Assembly: GCA_031769625.1 (NCBI GenBank)
Contig: JAUIMM010002300.1
Location: 102,831 to 166,830, forward strand
DNA: 64,000 nucleotides
Origin: Taudactylus pleione
Taxonomy: Eukaryota; Chordata; Amphibia; Anura; Myobatrachidae
Direction: 5' to 3'
The notes below the pieces were generated by a model. That model saw nothing but the letters and a program-made list of their open reading frames with translations. It was not told where the DNA came from and did not search any database. Position 1 is the stretch's first letter; each line of letters starts with the position of its first letter. The position numbers were made by a program, and so were the translations under genes. Of this stretch, positions 18,701 to 29,931 are shown one piece after another.

Positions 18701-19149
18701 CTCTGCCTTCCCTGCACCTCAATTATACAATTCATGTCACCAATCAAAATAACAGGTGTTTTACCTGGTAAAAAATATACAATCTTTTCAAACAACTCTT
18801 TGCGCTCAATCAAATTAACTGGCGCATAAACATTAATGACCCTTAATTTAATCCCTCTAAAACAAATATCAACCAAAATGCAACGACCCTGCTCAATAAT
18901 GACATAGGATTCAAAGGAAATCTCCCTACTCTGGGCTAATACCCCCACGCCATCATTTCTATTTAATGCAGAACCAGACCATATTGCAGCACCATGTGGC
19001 CATTCATCTTGTTTAGGAGCTTCACATATGCCACACTCCTGTAAACAAATTAAATCCCCCCCTTTAGCCCTAATATCTTCCAAAATTGCGGCTCTCCTGG
19101 CATTGGACTTAAATACCCTTACATTTTGGGAAATTATAGATATAGACAT
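15757..19149 (-). CDS. LINE ORF2 protein, APE endonuclease-reverse transcriptase (copy C)
   Basis: 1130 aa, open, with all catalytic motifs described for copy B. It differs from the other copies by Met468Thr, between the KSPGKDG and NWRP motifs of the RT, and Cys1066Ser near the C terminus. Neither change touches a known catalytic residue, so activity is probably retained. Confidence 0.94.
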   Translation of the reverse strand: MSISIISQNVRVFKSNARRAAILEDIRAKGGDLICLQECGICEAPKQDEWPHGAAIWSGSALNRNDGVGVLAQSREISFESYVIIEQGRCILVDICFRGIKLRVINVYAPVNLIERKELFEKIVYFLPGKTPVILIGDMNCIIEVQGRQSVCTSKVDVTGNMLKRMIVDFDLVDAASVCTGGKPLFTYKADRGMIESRLDYVFVTKVLKCVSFVQVSVSYSDHECLICKVECKNGVRHGKGVWKLNVRLLEDDQVRKHFFKNYAKWQMCKSEFVNVLDWWEWVKMKVGVFFRRSGHIVARRKRNRYEWLNKRLWFLYRMREMGQEVADDIKAVRFEVNKMLEERGRQIIYSAKVEHMEKDERCSRFFFKKICGGSKAMDVVLDDRGMEVGAEDVMFEVEKFYKKLYEWKVGDGDMQSEVLSAVSEKVNMGDCDLLLNDMSEDEVKDVLKSMGRNKSPGKDGLPVEFYTSMWDVVKVDLVEVMRYIFVNGQMNDSMKEGVVVLIHKKGDRRCLANWRPITLLNSDYKLFAKLIACRMRVVISQVIGEEQVCAVPGRRMHDNLMLLRDMIGDCLVRKQKMYVMALDFEKAYDRVSHVFMFNVLVRMGFPGEFVNKIRCLYAGACSRLLVNGYLSEHVSIESGVRQGCPLSPIMFICVLEPLLCMLRRDKVVRGFLVPGSNGRCVKTLAYMDDVVVVGGSKVTLDRAKLLIQLFCGASAFKVNWDKSKVKGFGDSSVRDSQMECVSGGIKVLGVIFDECLNGKESWDEVGRKVAKKLNFWNLRKLTMFGKVLIIKAVVLPMLLHIANVFPPGSRGVRKINRMLFLFFWGCKMERLKREHVMKEWQNGGMRFPNLEVYFGLNYIAQVLRLMEIDSKAAYMMKYMAGWMMCGLKWRVRENAVPMAFRVCNWYSVIEVFVRKFDLLGVSVKDFRERKNVIKMLKGREEVCLIDGLTSTDSVRTWKMINVSGLNNRQREVVWMKLHGVLSVRQVLLKRHLVLSEECPREGCRGFESVIHLFWNCSYAQRVWKDLGGLIKELSGIQVMSWKVAMFGLGACGSVNERLLWLIMVSVSEVLWDVRNIYVFRRDDIDARECIHMILGKLYTCYMWDKHAGGGEDAEGLWKHRKWKEIVCLS

Positions 19150-19206
19150 CGCGCCAGGCAAATTATAAGAAAGCAGCACATTACATCATGACTACATTGC
19201 CAACAT

Positions 19207-20724
19207 TCATTTCCCACTACATACATCAATAAAGGATTCAACATCACCAGTGCTCAAAAAAGGCTGAGCAGGCGAATCCCCCTGCACACCACCCTCAGTC
19301 TGAATACACTGAGCAGGCTGATCAATAGCTTCCATAGGGACTGTAGCATCAACTGTGCCAGGCAAACACCCAGCAGACTGCATGCCAGTATCTGAGACAG
19401 GCTGACCAGCCATCACCACCACCTCCTGGCTGGCTACCTCCATATCACCCTCTTCTACTGGCAGGCCTTCAAAACGATTACTTGTAGTTACTGCAACCTT
19501 CACATCCAGCCGTGGGCGCTTTAAAGCGCTACCAGTCGCTACTCCACGATTCCTATTTACAGAGGTAAAACCATCCAGATCATCTGAACTCCTAACAGTT
19601 GCAGGACTACTTCCACAACCAGACACGGTGTCAAAATCAGATTCGGATTCACTCCAATGACATTGCAAGGATGCTGTAGCATTGCTATCAGAAGGACTTG
19701 CTGAGGTGTCTGGAAACTCTGCTATGTTAGCAGTGCCACTCAAAGCAGGAGGGGAGGAACTGACTTGTGAAACAGGGGAGACAACTTGTCCAACAACTGA
19801 AGCAGGCACATTGCCTTTCTCAGCCTCCCACACAGTCTTAAACCCATATCTTTCCACCATCTCCACTTTAAACTTAAACTGCCTCTCCTGTTCCAGCAGC
19901 TCAGCCTCATTAACAGCAGGTGTTTCAGCATTACTCTCACTCCTGTTAACTATTCCGTTCCCAGAATGTGATGGTACATTAAGCTGTTCATGCAGCCTTC
20001 TCGTATCCTTAGCCATTTCCTCAGGCCCTTTAGGGCAGCTCCTCATAACATGACCAGTATCCCCACATATGTCACACTTTCGTGCCTGAGGACATTCTGC
20101 AGCTTCATGCCCAGGCAAACCACAGTTTCTGCAACATTTTCCCACACTGCAATTTTCCTTAGTATGGCCATACTTAAAGCAACTCCTGCAAAAAAAAGGC
20201 TGGTCAGGATAAAACAAGTACCCTCTAGCTCCTCCAATATTAAAGTTCCCAGGAGGGTGCATAACTCCACCAATGCCACTGGGATCCAGTCTCAAGCGTA
20301 CCCAAAATTTAGTCTTGCCGTTAAATATGCCGACATAATTTTCTAGGCGAATTCCTCCACGAACTGAAGAGCAATACCTGGACAGAAAAGCTCTAATAAT
20401 GTCTGGCTCCACAAAGGGGTTGTACATGTGCACCGTTAATGGCCTCTCTGCTCCCATAAATAAAGGCAACACCTCAATTCCATGTAATAAAGGGTCTTTT
20501 GCAAAGGTTTTAACCCTCTCAAATGCATTCAGGCAGTTCTCAGGATGGCAAAAAGTCACATCATAAATCCCAGTTGAAGGAAACTCTTGAATACAGTAAA
20601 TCTCCTCCTTACTTACCCCAGCCAGACCAACCAAAATTCTGTCCCATAAAGTACGCAGGGTTCTTCTTTGACCAGTAACCTCCTCAGCATATTTAAAGCG
20701 AATGGTATTCTTCAATCCAGACAT
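19207..20724 (-). CDS. LINE ORF1 zinc-knuckle protein (copy C)
   Basis: 505 aa with three intact zinc knuckles. Ser256Asn is private and results from two neighbouring base changes at 19957-19958; it lies in the disordered region after the knuckles. Confidence 0.92.
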   Translation of the reverse strand: MSGLKNTIRFKYAEEVTGQRRTLRTLWDRILVGLAGVSKEEIYCIQEFPSTGIYDVTFCHPENCLNAFERVKTFAKDPLLHGIEVLPLFMGAERPLTVHMYNPFVEPDIIRAFLSRYCSSVRGGIRLENYVGIFNGKTKFWVRLRLDPSGIGGVMHPPGNFNIGGARGYLFYPDQPFFCRSCFKYGHTKENCSVGKCCRNCGLPGHEAAECPQARKCDICGDTGHVMRSCPKGPEEMAKDTRRLHEQLNVPSHSGNGIVNRSESNAETPAVNEAELLEQERQFKFKVEMVERYGFKTVWEAEKGNVPASVVGQVVSPVSQVSSSPPALSGTANIAEFPDTSASPSDSNATASLQCHWSESESDFDTVSGCGSSPATVRSSDDLDGFTSVNRNRGVATGSALKRPRLDVKVAVTTSNRFEGLPVEEGDMEVASQEVVVMAGQPVSDTGMQSAGCLPGTVDATVPMEAIDQPAQCIQTEGGVQGDSPAQPFLSTGDVESFIDVCSGK

Positions 20725-20834
20725 CCTGGCAGCCTCAAGGACTCCAAACAGCAGTAGGCAATCACAAATCAACGTCCCAGGATCCCCTAGCAAGGAGACC
20801 CTGATTCCTTCCAACCAGACCAGATGCAGCAATT

Positions 20835-20867
20835 ACACCACACCTGGTCCTAGCCAAAATGGCCGAG
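20835..20867 (-). other. U2 snRNA-like segment in the LINE 5' leader (copy C)
   Basis: Identical to the segment in copies A and B, although copy C is the most diverged element elsewhere. Confidence 0.6.
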
Positions 20868-20889
20868 GATCACATCCTGCTACATGACA

Positions 20890-23523
20890 TACAAAAGTAG
20901 CCATGTAACATGTGGAAGAAAGGAACAGAAATCACAAATACCATTAGGGGTAGTATAAATCATATGCCATTACAATTAAGGAGACCATTTATTGAAAAAA
21001 AATGGCTCCAGGGATCAAGGGTGCTCATGGGTCCCACTAGTATCGGTGAAGGGGGACCTGAAGATTCATTTTTTTCCCCTCAATGGGGGCCATTTTGCTC
21101 TGAGGGGATGGGGAGAAATGAGGCCTATGCCCCCAGTGCTTGTTCTACAATCACATGTCAATACAACCTGCTGCTGCACTCACCTGTTTGCACTTTTGCA
21201 TTTATAAACACTTCATATGATTCATTAAACAACTGATAAGAAGAGGACTGATCTTTTGGTGTCGCATTTTGCCTCCATGTCTTGTCTCCATTTATCTGCC
21301 TCTATTCCGGCCCTAATTCTGGGACTAAAGTCAAAGTCCCTGTAAAGTGGATGTATTTGCGGAGGATTGGCTAATTAAATAATGAATATATTCTATTGTG
21401 TTATGATTATCCAACCCCTATGACACTTCTGCAATGCCATTTGGAAATTGTTTATCAGGTCTCCGGTTTTGACTTTTTCGCACCATTGCAGGGGCAACCA
21501 CATGGATACAACTGTTGGAGGCATGAATTGCTCTCCATTACTTCCAACAACTTGGATATTTGTTACATTTCTATATTGAGGCAAAATATGCTAGAGTAGT
21601 TCACATTTACTATTCAGATAATTTCTGTCATATTTTGAAAATATATTTTAGGTGTGTAATGCTTGAATTTTCCTCATTGTTTGACTTTGGACCAGCTGGA
21701 GGCATTCATTTTCTCCATTTGCAAGAACAAGCAGTGATATGATGAATCTTGAGGTCTTTGTCTCCCTCAAGTGGGCTTCTTCAAGGAAGTGCAATGGTTA
21801 TAAGCAGCAGTAGATTGTGACATCATAGAAGAATGTTGTTATAGTGGCAGAATCTGCTAGCTGACTGTTTACATTCTAATGCCATGGTGACTGCATGGCA
21901 GCCACTCCTGAACATTCTGTGGACAGTATGAATATTCCGTAGACTCCTGAACATTCTGTAAACACTGTTAACATTCCAATTAAGGTTCTAGACTGTCTGA
22001 TTAACTGCCGAGAGAAGACATGAAGAAAGAAAGGCTGCCAGTTGGTTTGTGGATGTGGCAGAGGCTTGCAGGAGGCAGTGCATTCACAAATCATGCACCC
22101 AGAGAGAAAGAGAGGGAGGGAAAAAAGTCTGCATATGTTAAATTGATAACATAGAGATGAATTGAAAAAAAAAGTAATAACTCCAAGGCTCTAAATGACA
22201 TTGAAATCCTCTGCTCTCTTTTGGTAACATTAAATCAAAGAAATTAAAGTGTAGATTAAAAAGGAGAAGGAAAGCATGGGGGGGAAATTGAACCAGGCCA
22301 AATGAAAAAACATATATCGGAGAAAAGGACACAAATACAGGGGTGCATCTGCTGTTTGGTTTGGAGTTGCAGTGCTGTCTCCTAGATACCATGCTCCTAA
22401 TTTACTGCTGCAGTTTCTAACTACCAGCCCAAGCTCTGACCCAATGAGCTGACCATACTTGAGAACAAAGCATAAATAATCTTTTTATAAACCACTTTAT
22501 ATCAAATACCATTATAAATCAATGTATATGTGTTTACATTTATAATACTTACCATATGCTAAGCATCATATATTTAATCTTTTAAAGTCAACTAAGTGGG
22601 CAAACAGTGCAAATATTACTTCATTTACACTTAAAATGTACCAGCTGCAACATAATTTGTATATATGCAAAATACTTTGCAGCTAAACTTTATGCTTATA
22701 AATGAAGTAATGTGTGCGCTATCTATCTGCTTAGTTAACATTTAAGCATTGAATTACTGGTAATTAGCATATGATAAGTACTGGAAATTCTAATAAATAT
22801 ATACATGTATTTATTTTTTATTTAAAAATAGCTCTCCCTAATTGTAATAGTATATGATTTAAACTACCCATTGTGTTCATCAGCAATTCTCAATGTCTCT
22901 CTATGTGAGGTAGCTGCTTGTGTCTGATAAGTACCAAATCAGAAGCGCAGCCCCCAAGCTTTGAGACATAAGAGAGCCTGAAGAACCTGAATCTAAGGTG
23001 TACCCTGGTGCTCTGTGATGATGGGTCTTTGGCTTTTGTGGGTTAAAGAGAAATGGTGCTTATTTGCACAGCATGCTTTTACACTCTCCTGGGTGATTGG
23101 AGCATACTTCTATGGCTTCTGTAAAAAACAATAATAATAAAAAAAAAATAATATATATATATAAATATATATAGGACCCGTGATGTTCTTGAGGTTGTGG
23201 TTATGCACTACAGCGCTGTCTAGAACTAAGGCTTCCCTGTATTGGATCATGGTAGATTTTTCCACAGTACCAAGCAAAACCTATTGGCTGCAGCAGTACA
23301 GCATCATGCCGTTAGGCCTGAAGTGACCTAGGGGAGTGCTCCAATCATTCAAGAAACAGCAAAAATGCACTGGTCACATGAGCCTCATTTCTCCCCATCA
23401 AGTCAGAACCATGAAGCCCATCTTTGACATCCATGGCGCCAAAAGGCTCCTTAGAATACAAGGGTCTGCAGGCTCCCATCCAACACTAGGCTTGGGAACA
23501 AACTCCAACTTTGTTACATCACA
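20890..23523. repeat. Satellite unit S3-1
   Basis: Complete 2,634-bp unit. It has two private substitutions, C-to-A at 22985 and G-to-T at 23374, which no other unit shares, so it has escaped recent homogenisation. Its boundary with the next unit is empty. Confidence 0.95.
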
Positions 23524-26157
23524 TACAAAAGTAGCCATGTAACATGTGGAAGAAAGGAACAGAAATCACAAATACCATTAGGGGTAGTATAAATCATATG
23601 CCATTACAATTAAGGAGACCATTTATTGAAAAAAAATGGCTCCAGGGATCAAGGGTGCTCATGGGTCCCACTAGTATCGGTGAAGGGGGACCTGAAGATT
23701 CATTTTTTTCCCCTCAATGGGGGCCATTTTGCTCTGAGGGGATGGGGAGAAATGAGGCCTATGCCCCCAGTGCTTGTTCTACAATCACATGTCAATACAA
23801 CCTGCTGCTGCACTCACCTGTTTGCACTTTTGCATTTATAAACACTTCATATGATTCATTAAACAACTGATAAGAAGAGGACTGATCTTTTGGTGTCGCA
23901 TTTTGCCTCCATGTCTTGTCTCCATTTATCTGCCTCTATTCCGGCCCTAATTCTGGGACTAAAGTCAAAGTCCCTGTAAAGTGGATGTATTTGCGGAGGA
24001 TTGGCTAATTAAATAATGAATATATTCTATTGTGTTATGATTATCCAACCCCTATGACACTTCTGCAATGCCATTTGGAAATTGTTTATCAGGTCTCCGG
24101 TTTTGACTTTTTCGCACCATTGCAGGGGCAACCACATGGATACAACTGTTGGAGGCATGAATTGCTCTCCATTACTTCCAACAACTTGGATATTTGTTAC
24201 ATTTCTATATTGAGGCAAAATATGCTAGAGTAGTTCACATTTACTATTCAGATAATTTCTGTCATATTTTGAAAATATATTTTAGGTGTGTAATGCTTGA
24301 ATTTTCCTCATTGTTTGACTTTGGACCAGCTGGAGGCATTCATTTTCTCCATTTGCAAGAACAAGCAGTGATATGATGAATCTTGAGGTCTTTGTCTCCC
24401 TCAAGTGGGCTTCTTCAAGGAAGTGCAATGGTTATAAGCAGCAGTAGATTGTGACATCATAGAAGAATGTTGTTATAGTGGCAGAATCTGCTAGCTGACT
24501 GTTTACATTCTAATGCCATGGTGACTGCATGGCAGCCACTCCTGAACATTCTGTGGACAGTATGAATATTCCGTAGACTCCTGAACATTCTGTAAACACT
24601 GTTAACATTCCAATTAAGGTTCTAGACTGTCTGATTAACTGCCGAGAGAAGACATGAAGAAAGAAAGGCTGCCAGTTGGTTTGTGGATGTGGCAGAGGCT
24701 TGCAGGAGGCAGTGCATTCACAAATCATGCACCCAGAGAGAAAGAGAGGGAGGGAAAAAAGTCTGCATATGTTAAATTGATAACATAGAGATGAATTGAA
24801 AAAAAAAGTAATAACTCCAAGGCTCTAAATGACATTGAAATCCTCTGCTCTCTTTTGGTAACATTAAATCAAAGAAATTAAAGTGTAGATTAAAAAGGAG
24901 AAGGAAAGCATGGGGGGGAAATTGAACCAGGCCAAATGAAAAAACATATATCGGAGAAAAGGACACAAATACAGGGGTGCATCTGCTGTTTGGTTTGGAG
25001 TTGCAGTGCTGTCTCCTAGATACCATGCTCCTAATTTACTGCTGCAGTTTCTAACTACCAGCCCAAGCTCTGACCCAATGAGCTGACCATACTTGAGAAC
25101 AAAGCATAAATAATCTTTTTATAAACCACTTTATATCAAATACCATTATAAATCAATGTATATGTGTTTACATTTATAATACTTACCATATGCTAAGCAT
25201 CATATATTTAATCTTTTAAAGTCAACTAAGTGGGCAAACAGTGCAAATATTACTTCATTTACACTTAAAATGTACCAGCTGCAACATAATTTGTATATAT
25301 GCAAAATACTTTGCAGCTAAACTTTATGCTTATAAATGAAGTAATGTGTGCGCTATCTATCTGCTTAGTTAACATTTAAGCATTGAATTACTGGTAATTA
25401 GCATATGATAAGTACTGGAAATTCTAATAAATATATACATGTATTTATTTTTTATTTAAAAATAGCTCTCCCTAATTGTAATAGTATATGATTTAAACTA
25501 CCCATTGTGTTCATCAGCAATTCTCAATGTCTCTCTATGTGAGGTAGCTGCTTGTGTCTGATAAGTACCAAATCAGAAGCGCAGCCCCCAAGCTTTGAGA
25601 CATAAGAGAGCCTGAAGACCCTGAATCTAAGGTGTACCCTGGTGCTCTGTGATGATGGGTCTTTGGCTTTTGTGGGTTAAAGAGAAATGGTGCTTATTTG
25701 CACAGCATGCTTTTACACTCTCCTGGGTGATTGGAGCATACTTCTATGGCTTCTGTAAAAAACAATAATAATAAAAAAAAAATAATATATATATATAAAT
25801 ATATATAGGACCCGTGATGTTCTTGAGGTTGTGGTTATGCACTACAGCGCTGTCTAGAACTAAGGCTTCCCTGTATTGGATCATGGTAGATTTTTCCACA
25901 GTACCAAGCAAAACCTATTGGCTGCAGCAGTACAGCATCATGCCGTTAGGCCTGAAGTGACCTAGGGGAGTGCTCCAATCATTCAAGAAACAGCAAAAAT
26001 GCACTGGGCACATGAGCCTCATTTCTCCCCATCAAGTCAGAACCATGAAGCCCATCTTTGACATCCATGGCGCCAAAAGGCTCCTTAGAATACAAGGGTC
26101 TGCAGGCTCCCATCCAACACTAGGCTTGGGAACAAACTCCAACTTTGTTACATCACA
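23524..26157. repeat. Satellite unit S3-2
   Basis: Complete 2,634-bp unit without the two substitutions of S3-1. It ends in ACA at 26155-26157, directly followed by the tail of LINE D. No gene is visible. Confidence 0.95.
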
Positions 26158-26183
26158 TTTTTTTTTTTTTTTTTTTTTTTTTT
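26158..26183 (-). repeat. Poly(A) tail of LINE D
   Basis: Uninterrupted T26 on the plus strand; one T may belong to the ACAT target duplication. Confidence 0.88.
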
Positions 26184-26481
26184 GAAACCGTTCAGGTGTA
26201 AGATAACTTCTCCATTCCCAAAAGGGATACAGCCACTGTTTGAAGTATCTAACAACTCATCATTAGGTTTCATCCACCAAACGAAAAATTCCAATTACTG
26301 TACATCATATTAACTTACCAGAAAAAAAACAACAAACAAAGACATAGATCCTTTCCACAAAACTTATTAATAACAAAAACACCAATAAGTACTATCACTG
26401 AAATAACACCACCCCTTAAACAAATTATAAACATACTACAAAAAAATCATCCCTAAAACACTAGCACTCCTCCCACCCCAG

Positions 26482-29400
26482 CTAACTTAAACAAACAATT
26501 TCTTTCCATTTCCTATGTTTCCACAACCCCTCTGCATCCTCCCCCCCACCAGCATGCTTATCCCACATATAACATGTGTAAAGTTTCCCCAGTATCATAT
26601 GAATACATTCCCTTGCATCAATATCATCTCGTCTAAACACATAAATATTCCTAACATCCCACAAAACTTCCGAAACACATACCATAATTAGCCACAGCAA
26701 CCTTTCATTCACACTACCACACGCACCCAGCCCAAACATAGCCACCTTCCATGACATCACCTGAATCCCAGACAACTCTTTTATCAAACCACCCAAATCC
26801 TTCCACACACGCTGTGCATATGAACAATTCCAAAACAAATGGATCACACTCTCAAAACCTCTACACCCTTCCCGTGGACACTCTTCTGACAAAACCAAAT
26901 GTCTTTTCAACAGCACTTGTCTCACAGACAACACACCATGAAGCTTCATCCATACCACCTCCCTCTGTCTATTATTCAAACCACTCACATTAATCATCTT
27001 CCATGTTCTCACACTATCTGTGGAAGTCAAACCATCAATAAGACAAACCTCCTCACGCCCCTTCAACATTTTAATAACATTCTTCCTTTCTCTGAAGTCC
27101 TTCACACTCACCCCTAATAAATCAAATTTCCTCACAAACACTTCAATCACACTATACCAATTACACACTCTAAACGCCATTGGCACTGCATTTTCCCTGA
27201 CACGCCACTTCAAGCCACACATCATCCAACCAGCCATATATTTCATCATATAAGCAGCCTTACTATCAATCTCCATCAATCTCAAAACTTGAGCAATATA
27301 ATTCAACCCAAAATACACTTCTAAATTTGGAAACCTCATACCTCCATTCTGCCACTCTTTCATCACATGTTCACGTTTCAGACGCTCCATCTTACATCCC
27401 CAAAAGAAAAGAAACAGCATTCTATTAATCTTCCTCACACCCCGGGAACCTGGCGGAAACACATTTGCAATATGCAATAACATAGGTAACACCACTGCTT
27501 TAATAATTAGAACCTTCCCAAACATAGTCAATTTTCTTAAATTCCAAAAGTTAAGCTTTTTAGCCACTTTCCTCCCTACTTCATCCCAACTTTCCTTACC
27601 ATTCAGACACTCATCAAAAATAACCCCTAACACCTTTATCCCACCTGACACACACTCCATCTGACTATCCCTCACACTACTGTCCCCAAACCCTTTCACT
27701 TTGGACTTGTCCCAATTAACCTTAAAGGCAGATGCCCCACAAAACAACTGTATTAATAATTTTGCTCTGTCCAAAGTAACCTTACTTCCACCCACAACAA
27801 CCACATCATCCATATAAGCTAGTGTTTTCACACATCTCCCATTACTTCCAGGCACCAAAAAACCTCTAACAACCTTATCCCTACGCAACATACATAACAA
27901 AGGCTCAAGCACACAAATGAACATAATAGGAGACAAAGGACAACCCTGACGTACCCCAGACTCAATACTAACATGCTCACTCAAATACCCATTCACCAAC
28001 AATCTACTACAAGCACCTGCATACAAACATCTAATCTTATTCACAAACTCCCCAGGAAAACCCATCCGCACCAGAACATTAAACATAAATACATGAGACA
28101 CTCTATCATATGCTTTTTCGAAATCAAGCGCCATCACATACATCTTCTGCTTTCTTACTAGACAATCACCTATCATATCACGCAACAACATTAAATTATC
28201 ATGCATACGACGTCCTGGGACCGCACATACCTGCTCCTCACCAATCACCTGACTAATAACCACTCTCATACGACATGCTATCAGCTTTGCAAACAACTTA
28301 TAATCGGAGTTCAATAGTGTAATAGGCCTCCAATTTGCCAAACACCGCCTATCACCTTTTTTATGAATTAAAACAACCACACCTTCTTTCATAGAATCAT
28401 TCATCTGGCCATTCACAAAAATATAACGCATGACTTCAACCAAATCAACTTTCACAACATCCCACATACTCATATAAAATTCAACAGGCAAACCATCCTT
28501 ACCAGGAGATTTATTCCTCCCCATGCTCTTCAATACATCTTTCACCTCATCCTCAGACATATCATTCAATAATAAATCACAATCACCCATATTGACTTTT
28601 TCACTAACAGCACTCAACACCTCACTCTGCATATCTCCATCACCCACCTTCCATTCATACAATTTCTTATAAAATTTCTCAACCTCAAACATAACATCTT
28701 CCGCACCCACTTCCATACCACGATCATCCAATACCACATCCATAGCCTTAGACCCTCCACATATCTTTTTGAAAAAAAACCTGCTACATCTTTCATCCTT
28801 CTCCATATGTTCAACTTTCGCACTATATATAATCTGTCTACCCCTCTCCTCCAACATCTTATTCACCTCAAACCTCACTGCCTTAATATCATCTGCAACC
28901 TCTTGCCCCATTTCTCTCATCCTATACAAAAACCACAATCTCTTATTCAACCATTCATACCTATTACGCTTGCGCCGAGCCACAATATGGCCACTTCTTC
29001 TGAAAAACACACCCACTTTCATCTTCACCCATTCCCACCAATCAAGCACATTCACAAACTCACTTTTACACATCTGCCATTTAGCATAATTTTTAAAGAA
29101 ATGTTTTCTAACTTGGTCATCTTCAAGCAACCGTACATTCAGCTTCCACACACCTTTCCCATGCCTCACACCATTCTTACATTCTACCTTACATATCAGA
29201 CACTCATGATCAGAGTAAGACACACTCACTTGCACAAAACTAACACACTTCAAAACTTTAGTAACAAAAACATAATCCAAACGAGACTCAATCATTCCTC
29301 TATCAGCCTTATAAGTAAATAATGGCTTACCACCAGTACACACACTTGCAGCATCCACTAAATCAAAATCCACAATCATTCTTTTTAACATATTACCAGT

Positions 29401-29874
29401 CACATCCACCTTACTCGTACAAACGCTCTGCCTTCCCTGCACCTCAATTATACAATTCATGTCACCAATCAAAATAACAGGTGTTTTACCTGGTAAAAAA
29501 TATACAATCTTTTCAAACAACTCTTTGCGCTCAATCAAATTAACTGGCGCATAAACATTAATGACCCTTAATTTAATCCCTCTAAAACAAATATCAACCA
29601 AAATGCAACGACCCTGCTCAATAATGACATAGGATTCAAAGGAAATCTCCCTACTCTGGGCTAATACCCCCACGCCATCATTTCTATTTAATGCAGAACC
29701 AGACCATATTGCAGCACCATGTGGCCATTCATCTTGTTTAGGAGCTTCACATATGCCACACTCCTGTAAACAAATTAAATCCCCCCCTTTAGCCCTAATA
29801 TCTTCCAAAATTGCGGCTCTCCTGGCATTGGACTTAAATACCCTTACATTTTGGGAAATTATAGATATAGACAT
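26482..29874 (-). CDS. LINE ORF2 protein, APE endonuclease-reverse transcriptase (copy D)
   Basis: 1130 aa from the ATG at 29874-29872. The protein is the same as copy B in the comparison I made, with APE residues, RT motif A, YMDD and the C-terminal Cys/His motif all intact. Confidence 0.94.
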   Translation of the reverse strand: MSISIISQNVRVFKSNARRAAILEDIRAKGGDLICLQECGICEAPKQDEWPHGAAIWSGSALNRNDGVGVLAQSREISFESYVIIEQGRCILVDICFRGIKLRVINVYAPVNLIERKELFEKIVYFLPGKTPVILIGDMNCIIEVQGRQSVCTSKVDVTGNMLKRMIVDFDLVDAASVCTGGKPLFTYKADRGMIESRLDYVFVTKVLKCVSFVQVSVSYSDHECLICKVECKNGVRHGKGVWKLNVRLLEDDQVRKHFFKNYAKWQMCKSEFVNVLDWWEWVKMKVGVFFRRSGHIVARRKRNRYEWLNKRLWFLYRMREMGQEVADDIKAVRFEVNKMLEERGRQIIYSAKVEHMEKDERCSRFFFKKICGGSKAMDVVLDDRGMEVGAEDVMFEVEKFYKKLYEWKVGDGDMQSEVLSAVSEKVNMGDCDLLLNDMSEDEVKDVLKSMGRNKSPGKDGLPVEFYMSMWDVVKVDLVEVMRYIFVNGQMNDSMKEGVVVLIHKKGDRRCLANWRPITLLNSDYKLFAKLIACRMRVVISQVIGEEQVCAVPGRRMHDNLMLLRDMIGDCLVRKQKMYVMALDFEKAYDRVSHVFMFNVLVRMGFPGEFVNKIRCLYAGACSRLLVNGYLSEHVSIESGVRQGCPLSPIMFICVLEPLLCMLRRDKVVRGFLVPGSNGRCVKTLAYMDDVVVVGGSKVTLDRAKLLIQLFCGASAFKVNWDKSKVKGFGDSSVRDSQMECVSGGIKVLGVIFDECLNGKESWDEVGRKVAKKLNFWNLRKLTMFGKVLIIKAVVLPMLLHIANVFPPGSRGVRKINRMLFLFFWGCKMERLKREHVMKEWQNGGMRFPNLEVYFGLNYIAQVLRLMEIDSKAAYMMKYMAGWMMCGLKWRVRENAVPMAFRVCNWYSVIEVFVRKFDLLGVSVKDFRERKNVIKMLKGREEVCLIDGLTSTDSVRTWKMINVSGLNNRQREVVWMKLHGVLSVRQVLLKRHLVLSEECPREGCRGFESVIHLFWNCSYAQRVWKDLGGLIKELSGIQVMSWKVAMFGLGACGSVNERLLWLIMVCVSEVLWDVRNIYVFRRDDIDARECIHMILGKLYTCYMWDKHAGGGEDAEGLWKHRKWKEIVCLS

Positions 29875-29931
29875 CGCGCCAGGCAAATTATAAGAAAGCA
29901 GCACATTACATCATGACTACATTGCCAACAT

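Larger units (their letters stand above)
15446..20886 (-). mobile_element. LINE copy C, complete
   Basis: Complete element with standard junctions: ACA at 15443-15445 and 20887-20889. It has the shortest tail. It carries more private changes than any other copy: two amino-acid changes in ORF2, one in ORF1 made by two adjacent base changes, and silent changes near 18546 and 19581. It may be the oldest copy here or come from a slightly different source element. Confidence 0.95.
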
